Part shown: positions 9,970 through 17,659 of the stretch, piece by piece
Layout of the letters: each line of letters begins with the position of its first letter
Position numbering within the stretch: the first letter of the stretch is position 1
Origin: Bacteroidota bacterium
Lineage (GTDB): Bacteria > Bacteroidota > JABWAT01
Assembly (NCBI GenBank): GCA_017303995.1
Contig: JAFLBE010000010.1
Location: 38,788-102,787, forward strand
Reading direction: 5' to 3'
Length of the DNA: 64,000 nt
Made by a program: the position numbers and the translations under genes
The notes under the pieces: model-generated
Told to the model about the DNA's origin: nothing
The model's input: the letters and a program-made list of their open reading frames with translations, nothing else
The model's database searches: none

Positions 9970-10668
9970 TTAAACCTGTGACCCGTTACCCGTAACCAGT
10001 AACCCTTCCGCCCGTGAAACGATCCAGTCAACCTGCTGATCGATGGTAAGGTTGCTGGTGTCTAGAGTTATGGCATCTTCTGCCTGTTTCAGCGGTGAAT
10101 CCTCCCGGTTTGAATCGAGAAAGTCACGATGTTCAATTTCTTTAAGCAGGCTGTCGAAATCGACCTGCTGACCTTTGCCTTCCATTTCAAGCTGACGGCG
10201 TTTTGCTCTGGCAGCCGGATCGGCAATCATAAATACTTTTAGTTCTGCGGATGGAAATACGATGGTACCGATATCACGGCCATCCATCACCAACCCTTTT
10301 TCAAGGCCCATCGCCTGTTGCAGTTTCACCATTTCTTTTCTGACAGAGGGAATGGCTGCAACGGCACTAACATTTCTGGTCACTTCAGGTAATCTGATTT
10401 CTTCAGAAACATCTCTGTCAGCAATGAAAACATGCTGAACAGAATCCATAATTTTCAAACTTACCGGAAATTTTGAAAGTAAATCGGCAACTTCGGCTGG
10501 AGTCACTTTTTCTGGGTCTATTCCGTTTTCAAGAAAGATAAAGGTGACAGCCCGGTACATTGCACCGGTATCAACATAGATATAGTTTAGTTTTCTGGAA
10601 ACCAGACGGGCAGTTGTGCTTTTACCGGATGCAGCAGGACCGTCGATTGCGATGATAATTTTTTTCAC
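9970..10668 (-). CDS. cmk: (d)CMP kinase
   Basis: Cytidylate kinase phosphorylates CMP and dCMP using ATP. The 232 residues begin with a P-loop GPAASGKS (10-17), contain VDTGAMYRAVT, the MDGRDIGTIVFP block and the KRRQLEMEGKG region, all diagnostic for Cmk. It precedes rpsA as in many bacteria, and the LEA-type lipoprotein gene ends 18 bp before it, so the three may be co-transcribed. The last eight or so residues (VTGNGSQV) are read from a low-complexity tract of GTAACCC-like units, which probably represents repeat DNA that has extended the C-terminus rather than a functional tail. Confidence 0.96.
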   Translation of the reverse strand: MKKIIIAIDGPAASGKSTTARLVSRKLNYIYVDTGAMYRAVTFIFLENGIDPEKVTPAEVADLLSKFPVSLKIMDSVQHVFIADRDVSEEIRLPEVTRNVSAVAAIPSVRKEMVKLQQAMGLEKGLVMDGRDIGTIVFPSAELKVFMIADPAARAKRRQLEMEGKGQQVDFDSLLKEIEHRDFLDSNREDSPLKQAEDAITLDTSNLTIDQQVDWIVSRAEGLLVTGNGSQV

Positions 10669-10686
10669 TGATGTTGCAGATGCCTG

Positions 10687-11316
10687 TTACTTAATAACCG
10701 CGTCACGAATTCCCTTGCCTTCGGCTGCGGTGAATTCGGTCTGAACATCAATATAACCCGGATATTTCAGGTTGTAACTTCCAACATTAATTGAAGGTTT
10801 TGCTTTCAACATAAAACGGGTTGGTTTATTACCTTCTCCGGCCAGGTTAAAAGCAAAATTCAGCATGGAATCAAATGATTTTCCGGAAAGGGCCTGTTTC
10901 AGGTCAACTTCAATTTTAATCGGAAGGGTTGACTGTCCGTTTGCTGCCACATCAACACGGTCATTAACTGCTCCGGCAACCATCTGAATATCATCAATAA
11001 AGAGAATCCACTCCAGCGTATTCATTGCTGCTGCGGTTGTGTTGGGGTTTTTTACATCCAGATTTAAGGTCAGAGTCAGCGGGATACTGTTTGATCCGAA
11101 TGCTTTCATGACTTTTGGGAGGGCAGTTAGAGCAAGATCAGATTTGGAATCAACCTTTTGGAAATTAATTCCGGCAACTTTAATGTCGTTGACAGCTGCA
11201 AGTTTAAATTCACATTTTGCAAAATTTTGGGCTTCCTTGATTTGCTGCATAACGCTGCAACCAGAAAGTAAAAAGAAAAGGGTAAAGACCGGGAGAAGAA
11301 GAAGTTTGAATTTCAT
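10687..11316 (-). CDS. LEA type 2 (WHy-like) family lipoprotein
   Basis: The product has 209 residues with a lipoprotein signal ending FLLSGC (Cys20). The mature region has the LEA14/WHy beta-sandwich pattern: a hydrophobic strand, then LTLTLNLDVKNPNTTAAAMN with the conserved NPN that family members use, a strand reading WILFIDDIQMVAGAV, and a final domain strand pair. Such proteins are small envelope beta-sandwich proteins linked in plants to desiccation tolerance; the bacterial role is unclear. It lies 18 bp upstream of cmk on the same strand. Family call is by pattern and fairly secure; function is not. Confidence 0.8.
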   Translation of the reverse strand: MKFKLLLLPVFTLFFLLSGCSVMQQIKEAQNFAKCEFKLAAVNDIKVAGINFQKVDSKSDLALTALPKVMKAFGSNSIPLTLTLNLDVKNPNTTAAAMNTLEWILFIDDIQMVAGAVNDRVDVAANGQSTLPIKIEVDLKQALSGKSFDSMLNFAFNLAGEGNKPTRFMLKAKPSINVGSYNLKYPGYIDVQTEFTAAEGKGIRDAVIK

Positions 11317-11822
11317 GAGGATTGCAGCAAGTTAACTGCTTCATGGTTTCAATTTCCGGAAAATCTGACTGGCAGACCCATGGTTGTCCCGGAAAAGGAC
11401 GGTGAACGATTTTTGTTTCAACCTTTAATTGGAATTAAACCAGTTTCAGGGATTGCAAATATCGGGAGTGGATTTTGGAAAAGCAAGAAAAGGGAATAGT
11501 TATAAGTGGCAAGTTAAAAGTGGTAAGTGCAGGGAAAGAGGAAATTGAAAATGGAAGGACACTGAGCGACACTTCGTTCTTCGATACAATCCCGAAAGCT
11601 TTCGGGATTGCAGGTAGTAGAAATTCAATTCCCCTCCTTTTTCAAAGGAGGGGTGGCAAAGCCGGGGTGGTTTTTCAAAACTCAAAACAAACAAACCTCC
11701 CCTAACCCCTCCTTGAGAAGGAGGGGAATTTAAATCCAAAAACCTTGAATTCCGGTTTTCTTTGCTATTTTGGGCCTTTGGGGTTTCGTGAATTCTGAAT
11801 TTTTCCCGATCTTTGCCGTTCT
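11317..11822. repeat. Intergenic repeat cluster
   Basis: No credible gene is present in this 506 bp gap. About 11499-11530 holds units resembling AAGTTAAAAGTGGTAAGT. About 11591-11608 is a small hairpin (CCCGAAAGCTTTCGGG). 11621-11733 carries two inverted copies of a CCCCTCCTT element around GCCGGGGTGGTTTT, the same family seen near 35.1, 48.3, 48.5, 55.5 and 63.4 kb. The promoter of the SpoU gene should lie in the last 80 bases. Confidence 0.75.
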
Positions 11823-12431
11823 ATGATAAAAAAATTACCTCACGACCAGATTCCCCGTTTTACCCTTGAAGGGGTAAAACAATTAAAACGCCATCCAGTT
11901 ACCGTTCTGGTGCACAATGTGCGTTCTCTTTATAATGTTGGCTCAATTTTCAGAACCTCGGATGCAGCCGGTATTGAAAAACTCATTTTGTGCGGATACA
12001 CCGGCTATCCGCCAAGAAAAGAAATTGAAAAAACGGCATTGGGAAGCACAGCTTCGGTTGCATGGGAATACGAAGCAGATATTAAAGTTGCACTTCAGAA
12101 ATTGAAAGATGCAGGCTATAAAATCGCTGCACTTGAAATTGCAACGCCATCACGGCATTACACAGACTTGGCGACAAGTGATTTCCCTCTGGCAATGATT
12201 ATCGGGAATGAAATTACCGGTGTCGATGATGATCTGATGGATTTCTGTGATTTCGCAATTGAAATTCCGCAATTCGGAATCAAACAATCGCTGAATGTTG
12301 CGGTTGCTTATGGTGTTGGTGTTTTCGGAATTGTGGAACGGTACAGATTAGTTGCTCCTTCGGAAGAACTTGCACCGATTCCGATGGAAGTTCCTCCGCT
12401 GGCAGAAGCTGGTGAATCAGAAATAGATTGA
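11823..12431 (+). CDS. SpoU/TrmH-family RNA 2'-O-methyltransferase
   Basis: The 202-residue product is a SPOUT-class RNA ribose methyltransferase. Motif 1 appears as LVHNVRSLYNVGSIFRTSDA (Asn and Arg conserved), motif 2 as LAMIIGNEITGVDDD, and motif 3 as IPQFGIKQSLNVAVAYGVGVF, which form the knotted SAM-binding site. It lacks an extra N-terminal substrate-binding domain. The target (tRNA or rRNA) cannot be set from sequence. The stop lies 2 bp from the stop of the convergent EF-hand protein gene. Confidence 0.92.
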   Translation: MIKKLPHDQIPRFTLEGVKQLKRHPVTVLVHNVRSLYNVGSIFRTSDAAGIEKLILCGYTGYPPRKEIEKTALGSTASVAWEYEADIKVALQKLKDAGYKIAALEIATPSRHYTDLATSDFPLAMIIGNEITGVDDDLMDFCDFAIEIPQFGIKQSLNVAVAYGVGVFGIVERYRLVAPSEELAPIPMEVPPLAEAGESEID

Positions 12432-12433
12432 GG

Positions 12434-14659
12434 TTATTTTGTTGCAGCCGGAATGGCGGGTGGTGCCGGTGCTTCCATGCCAATCCAGCTTTGAATGTAA
12501 CCCTGATCCCAAAGATATAATGCAATAAACAAGAGAATTGCGAGTGCCCAGTACAGTTTCCACGGGCGTTTTTTCTCTGCATAAGGATCCTGAAGTGATC
12601 TTTCTGATCCTTCGGGAAGTTTGGCAATTTCAGTAAGTGACCGACCAAACGGAATGTTGATTTTTGCCTGCGTATTCACAGCCCATCCGTTGGAATCCAA
12701 TATCGGAGACAAGTTTCTCATTCTCAGTTTCAGCCAGGCCATAACCATAGACGGACCTGAAATTGCCAGAATTAAACCCGCAAAAGCCAACGGCATCTGC
12801 CACCAGTGTAAACCAAGAATTCCGCCCAGAATAGCAGCTAAAACTCCGCCAATTGCACCAATTGCGAGTCCGATAGCAGCAAATATCCCCGCAAATTTAC
12901 CCACATCAAACGGTTGTTGAACTGCTGGTGGTGCCGCTGGTGATGGTGCAGTTTGTTGCCCGAGAGTTTCTGTTTTAACCGCAGTGGTTGAAACGTGGGC
13001 AGACTGTTTCTGTTCAATGGCTTTATCTTTGGCTGCAGCCATTTTTTCAAGCTGTTGAGAAATCATTCTTGCCAACCGCTGATAGGGAGCGAAAAAAGCT
13101 TGTCTGATTGAAATCGGGTGATCCAATATTTTAATAATGGTTGCATCCCAGTCTGAACCACTTCGGTCATAAAAAACGCCATTTCTGCCGACCATCAGGT
13201 TTTCGGTTCCACCGTTGGTAAAGGCTGCTGCAATGACCATTTTCTCACCGGTTCCCAGGCGGATGAGCTGGCAATAAGCGAGATAAGTTCCGCTCAGATT
13301 GGCAAGCGGACTGTGTTTTCCTGCATCTTCGACTTCAATACAGAGTTCACAGCAACGTCCATCGAGATACAATTCACCAGCCTGAAAAATGGCTTTGTCC
13401 TTTTTGGTGTAAAAATCACGGAAGGAAACGAAATTATTCAGCAGTCTGAATAAGTCACGATGAAACCTGACGAGTTTATCAACAGAGTCGATTCCGGCAG
13501 CTTCTTCAACAAGAGCATTATCCTGAGTAATCAGAGAAAGCAATTGTTCTTTCATTCCGCCAGAAAGCAATTTCTTCATTTCTTCAGGGCTGACACTTTC
13601 AACTTTGGTTTCAGGTTTTTCTGACTGCCAGGCTTCAAACGGAGCAAAAATTTGGTTGATCTCAAGCCAATCTGCCCTGCTGATCGTGGCCTTTTTACCA
13701 AGTAGAGGAACGACAACCTGTTGATGGAAGGATTCAATTCTGGCTGACCATGCAGGGTTGATTCCTGACATCAGATTGAGATTTTTTCCTGCTTCAATTT
13801 TCGAAAGCGGTAATGTGGCAATTCCAGCACTTGATTCATTCAAATTTAGGGGTGAAAGTGATGCGAATTCAGATTCAGACGCATTCAGAACCGGTGATGC
13901 TTTTTCATCAAAACTGGACAGAAGGCAACGGGTAAAATAATCATCAATTTTTACTTTAACGTCGTTCAGGATTTTTAAAGCGATGGTTGTTTCATCACCA
14001 AGAGGGAAAAGGATTTTTCTTTTTTCCTGTGATTGATTAAACCAGGCCAGATAACTTTCTAGCTGGTTAAAAAAGGAAATAATTTGTGATTCACTTATTC
14101 CGGGATCTCCACTTCTGTCAATTGTACTTCCGGTCAGGTCAATAATCGTTTGAATTAAACTTTTCTCTTCATCTGTACTTCCAGAAAGAACAGTGATAAT
14201 TCCATCACCATTAAAACGGGTTCCCTTCAGAATTTTTGCTAAATCGCCAGAATCATCAGACGTGATATGGGTTGAATCAGTTTTTCCAAGATTTAACAGA
14301 ATTTGTCTGGCAGATGCCAGAATCTGTTTCCCTTCAGGTGTTTGGTCGTTGATTGCATTTAGAGAAAGTGAATCTGATTGTTTGGTGATATCAGCGGGGT
14401 TTTTCAGGCGGGTGCCGGTCCATTTGACTGCGGCTATAATTTCAGGAACCCGAATCCGCCCATCTTTATCAGTATCAATGAGTTCCAGCGTTTTTTTGTC
14501 GAAACGGAGTCCGTTCACCGGACAGCTTAAAACGGCCCATAATTTTTTATCAAGCTGATCAAGATTCATCAAATCATCTGCGGTTTCGAGACGAACCTGA
14601 TCAAAACCGCCAGAGCGGAAAAATTTCCATTTGTGAGTTACGGATGAAGAGAACTGCAT
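12434..14659 (-). CDS. Large EF-hand-containing membrane protein
   Basis: The product has 741 residues. Near the N-terminus (about residues 60-75) is an EF-hand-like loop, DTDKDGRIRVPE, and a second weaker loop FNGDGIITV at about 149-157, suggesting calcium binding. Most of the middle is soluble and helical. About 570-635 has long Ala/Gly/Ile/Leu segments that predict two or more transmembrane helices, and one more lies around 700-718 (YWALAILLFIALYL), leaving a short Pro/Ala-rich tail. There is no signal peptide, so the large N-terminal part is probably cytoplasmic. I do not recognise a characterised homologue. It converges with the SpoU gene with a 2 bp gap. Confidence 0.8.
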   Translation of the reverse strand: MQFSSSVTHKWKFFRSGGFDQVRLETADDLMNLDQLDKKLWAVLSCPVNGLRFDKKTLELIDTDKDGRIRVPEIIAAVKWTGTRLKNPADITKQSDSLSLNAINDQTPEGKQILASARQILLNLGKTDSTHITSDDSGDLAKILKGTRFNGDGIITVLSGSTDEEKSLIQTIIDLTGSTIDRSGDPGISESQIISFFNQLESYLAWFNQSQEKRKILFPLGDETTIALKILNDVKVKIDDYFTRCLLSSFDEKASPVLNASESEFASLSPLNLNESSAGIATLPLSKIEAGKNLNLMSGINPAWSARIESFHQQVVVPLLGKKATISRADWLEINQIFAPFEAWQSEKPETKVESVSPEEMKKLLSGGMKEQLLSLITQDNALVEEAAGIDSVDKLVRFHRDLFRLLNNFVSFRDFYTKKDKAIFQAGELYLDGRCCELCIEVEDAGKHSPLANLSGTYLAYCQLIRLGTGEKMVIAAAFTNGGTENLMVGRNGVFYDRSGSDWDATIIKILDHPISIRQAFFAPYQRLARMISQQLEKMAAAKDKAIEQKQSAHVSTTAVKTETLGQQTAPSPAAPPAVQQPFDVGKFAGIFAAIGLAIGAIGGVLAAILGGILGLHWWQMPLAFAGLILAISGPSMVMAWLKLRMRNLSPILDSNGWAVNTQAKINIPFGRSLTEIAKLPEGSERSLQDPYAEKKRPWKLYWALAILLFIALYLWDQGYIQSWIGMEAPAPPAIPAATK

Positions 14660-14832
14660 AGAATTATGCCTTTCTGATAGGATGTTTTGCGGAAGAAAAA
14701 TGTATTGCTTTTAACCTGATTACCCGATAGCCGGAGTTACCCAAGTCAGGTTACGAATTTCCAAAAAGATAGGCAGATTCAATTACTTTTCAAATATAAA
14801 ATGAACCTGAAAAAAGTGAAAATGTGAATAAA

Positions 14833-15516
14833 TCATTCCAGAGAAACAGGTTCATCTCTGAACAGATTGACGGTTTCCAATTCTTTTTTTGATTTCAGTT
14901 CTTTAAGAAAGTCAAGAACTTTTTTCTCATTGTGAAGGGTGATTGTAAAAGTGAGTTCGAAGGTAGACTCTTTATCGGCAGAATGAGAATTGAGCAGTCT
15001 CCAGGCACGCAGGTGATTCTGGAAAACACTGGTGTAAACTGCTTCGGGGTCTTTTTCATGAGTAGAGATTTTTATTTGAAGCAGAAATTCTTTGGTACCC
15101 GACTGGAACAAATTGACTTTGGCAAGGAAAAATAAAATGACGCTGATGATGATAGTTCCGGTAATGGCGACACCATAATACATGGCTCCGGCTGCAAGGC
15201 CGACAGCAAGAGCGAAAAAGATAAAAATAATATCGTAAGTTTCTTTGACTGCCGTTCTGAACCGGATAATGGACATGGCACCGACCAGCCCAAAAGCCCG
15301 GGCAAGGTTATTTCCGATGACCAAAATAATTAAGGCTGTAATTAGAGCAAGTGCAATCAGGGAATGTGCAAAGGTAACAGAAAAGCCGGGTCCGCGACTG
15401 GTGAGTTTATAGAGAGTTGCAATGATCAGTCCGCACGTCATGGCGGCAATAAGAGCAAGTGTAATATCAGTAACCGAAAGTGAGTAATTAATCAGGGTAT
15501 CAAAGTCCCGGAACAT
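14833..15516 (-). CDS. DUF4956 family membrane protein
   Basis: The product has 227 residues with four predicted transmembrane helices: a hydrophobic pair at the N-terminus, then LIALALITALIILVI and the conserved GLVGAMSIIRFRTAVKETYD block, then IFIFFALAVGLAAGAMY. A soluble C-terminal domain of about 85 residues follows. The RFRT...KE signature is the hallmark of DUF4956. The open frame extends 11 codons upstream, but ATG at 15514-15516 has AGAGGA eight bases before it, so I chose it; either way it overlaps the end of the VTC gene, indicating translational coupling. DUF4956 genes are commonly adjacent to VTC-type polymerases, which suggests a joint role in polyphosphate or related polymer metabolism. 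Confidence 0.88.
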   Translation of the reverse strand: MFRDFDTLINYSLSVTDITLALIAAMTCGLIIATLYKLTSRGPGFSVTFAHSLIALALITALIILVIGNNLARAFGLVGAMSIIRFRTAVKETYDIIFIFFALAVGLAAGAMYYGVAITGTIIISVILFFLAKVNLFQSGTKEFLLQIKISTHEKDPEAVYTSVFQNHLRAWRLLNSHSADKESTFELTFTITLHNEKKVLDFLKELKSKKELETVNLFRDEPVSLE

Positions 15517-16285
15517 AAACAAGTCCTCTCTTTTGGCCTTCACCGGCAACGTACATGCCGGGTTTATCAGGGAATTGACCCAGATGCCGGTAGACCGTCC
15601 GGCAATATTTTGAATAAGTGGTTCTCATCAGATTGAATGAATGAATAATTTCAATCATCCAGAAGGGTAATGTTTTCGGGAATTTTACTTCCAGAATAAA
15701 ATACCCGGGGTCGGTAATGACCAGATTGTCATCATATAACTCATTTAATGTAGGGAAAATTTTGCCCCTGACTTTTTTGTCGAGTGTAACTCTGAGTGAC
15801 GGATCAAAATGACAAAAGTAGGCTTCACGATCATAGGTGACCAAAACAACCGGTTTCATATTGAAGCGATAAACCTGAAAGAAAAACGCCTCTGCATCAA
15901 GAATTGGTTTTTCCTGTCCGGGTTTTCTGATGATGTATTCTCTGAAATCTGCAGATCGCATCAACTGATTCAGATGTTCAAAATGAGCGGGTGCACGCCG
16001 TTTTTTGATGGTGTTTTTAACTTTACTTTTAATTTCAAGAAAAACGATATCAGTATCAGTAGGTTCATTGTACCCGCGGATTCTGATCTTTTTTCTCTCA
16101 AGCAACCCTTCAATTTTTTCGTAATAAGCTTTGAAGTGATTGTCATCAAAGTAAATGCTTCTTACGGTATATTCCTCAACTTCACGGTGAACCGAAAATT
16201 TATCAGAAGTAAGAAAGGGTTTTAGACTGGCGCGTAGAGAATCCAGTTTATGTTCAGGAACAATATATTTATATTCAATTGGCAT
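15500..16285 (-). CDS. VTC-domain (polyphosphate polymerase-like) protein
   Basis: The product has 261 residues covering a single VTC domain, a tunnel-fold triphosphate enzyme family whose yeast member Vtc4 makes polyphosphate from ATP. Key features are EYKY at 4-7, RSIYFDD at 42-48, the basic strand ERKKIRIRGY (63-72), FLEIKSK (82-88) and a late EVKFPKTLPFW strand, all placing acidic and basic residues into the tunnel. It is soluble with no signal or membrane segment. It lies 3 bp after the HlyD-like gene and overlaps the DUF4956 gene, which is likely its membrane partner. Other tunnel-fold reactions remain possible. Confidence 0.88.
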   Translation of the reverse strand: MPIEYKYIVPEHKLDSLRASLKPFLTSDKFSVHREVEEYTVRSIYFDDNHFKAYYEKIEGLLERKKIRIRGYNEPTDTDIVFLEIKSKVKNTIKKRRAPAHFEHLNQLMRSADFREYIIRKPGQEKPILDAEAFFFQVYRFNMKPVVLVTYDREAYFCHFDPSLRVTLDKKVRGKIFPTLNELYDDNLVITDPGYFILEVKFPKTLPFWMIEIIHSFNLMRTTYSKYCRTVYRHLGQFPDKPGMYVAGEGQKRGLVYVPGL

Positions 16286-16288
16286 AGA

Positions 16289-17365
16289 TTAATGCCTGGG
16301 CCGGTTCAAAGAAAAAATAAGCTGATCCCACCAGGTTGCAGAGCCGGTTTTAATCCCTATTTCAAGATACAGACCCGGTGTCAGATTGATTTCACCTTCA
16401 ATTTTAACAATGGCTTCAATGACCTGTTGCCCCGCAAGCAGAACGGCCTGTTGTCCTACAGAAGTGATCCGTCCATGCCCCAATTCATCACCTGCAACGG
16501 TTTTGATTTGCACTTCCTGACCGGGTAAAACCATAGGTTTATATCGGTAATCAATCGGGACTTTAATAATCCAATCAGGATCAGAGCCCACCCAAACCAA
16601 CGTGTCAACGCTTGCAGAAGTCGGGAAAAGTCTGCCATCAATAGGGGTGATAATGGTAAATGCCTGTTCACGCGAAGGAAGCAAAGTGAGCTGGCGATTT
16701 ACGCCTTCAATCTGGGTTTTAATCTGATTGATCAGTTCGGGTTTTTCACCTGTCCGGTAAACCTCAAGAGCAGCCTTTTCAACTTCCTTTCTTGCTTTTG
16801 CAAGTCGCCAGGCTGATTCTGTCAGTTCAAATTCCTGACTGGAGATCATATTTTTTGAAAATAATTCCTTTTGACGGGAGAGTTGCCGGGATTGAAAATT
16901 CTCTTCTTCTTCTGCCAGAGCAAGTTCATTTTCTGCTTGTCTTACCAGCTCAGGTTTGTCTCCTGCCATGGCAAGTCTCAGTTGAGCTGAGAGATCCTGC
17001 TGCTGATTCAGAAGGTCTTGTTTCCAGATCTGAAAATCAGGTGAAGAGAGGTGGGCAAGCGTATCTCCTGAATGAACCATACCGGTTGAAGAGGAAAGAT
17101 CTGCCAAATTAAAATGGAGATTGTCACCTCTTACAACGGGAAAGGTTGCCTGGGAAACAATAACGCCGCGTTTATGATCGGTTAACCGACTTACAATCTG
17201 GTCACCGTTATCTCTGAAAACTACCCATTCTTTTGCCGGGAGAACTTTCCCTGGCGCAGGAAGGATGAGTTGGGAGGATATTGAAAAAAGGGAGGCAACC
17301 AGAATCACGGTTAAAACAAACAGAGCAGCAATAATTTTCAGGATTGGTTTGGTAAGTTGGGGCAT
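16289..17365 (-). CDS. HlyD-like membrane fusion/adaptor protein
   Basis: The product has 358 residues. One N-terminal transmembrane helix (about 9-30) is followed by a lipoyl-like half, a long alpha-helical hairpin rich in Gln, Glu and Lys (about 115-215, with GDKPELVRQAENELALAEEE and a mirrored EKPELINQIKTQIEG), the second lipoyl half around ITPIDGRLFP, and a beta-barrel domain. This is the architecture of periplasmic adaptors of tripartite exporters. No transporter ATPase or RND pump is beside it; instead it opens an operon with the VTC polymerase and DUF4956 protein, so a role linking that pair to the envelope is inferred. Confidence 0.82.
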   Translation of the reverse strand: MPQLTKPILKIIAALFVLTVILVASLFSISSQLILPAPGKVLPAKEWVVFRDNGDQIVSRLTDHKRGVIVSQATFPVVRGDNLHFNLADLSSSTGMVHSGDTLAHLSSPDFQIWKQDLLNQQQDLSAQLRLAMAGDKPELVRQAENELALAEEEENFQSRQLSRQKELFSKNMISSQEFELTESAWRLAKARKEVEKAALEVYRTGEKPELINQIKTQIEGVNRQLTLLPSREQAFTIITPIDGRLFPTSASVDTLVWVGSDPDWIIKVPIDYRYKPMVLPGQEVQIKTVAGDELGHGRITSVGQQAVLLAGQQVIEAIVKIEGEINLTPGLYLEIGIKTGSATWWDQLIFSLNRPRH

Positions 17366-17587
17366 TGGAACAAGCTCATAAAGGAAGTAGTTTCTCTTAC
17401 TTCAAAGAAAAGGGAAAAGAAAAACTGAGATTATTGCGATTAAATGATGCGGAAATTGTTAACATTCCCGTAACATAGACAATAAAAGTAACGGAAAATA
17501 AAATAAAATAAAAGAGTTTTTTAGGTAAAATAGGGTCAGTATTGTAACGGTATGCAACGAGATGTCTGCATCTGATTTGCATAAACG

Positions 17588-17619
17588 AAAAAAGGTCCGG
17601 TAACAACCGGACCTTTTTT
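17588..17619 (-). terminator. Intrinsic terminator after the amylase genes
   Basis: An 8 bp perfect stem (GGTCCGGT 17594-17601, ACCGGACC 17606-17613) with a 4-base loop is flanked by a run of A and by T6. It lies 40 bp beyond the stop of the first amylase on the minus strand. Confidence 0.92.
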
Positions 17620-17659
17620 CTGACGTTCATCGCCCTTTGGGTGGGCTTTGGGGAGGGAC

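Noticed and set aside
11475..11705. Plus-strand open frame in the intergenic gap
   Set aside because: It is made mostly from repeat units and a CCTCCTT element, with no protein-like features.
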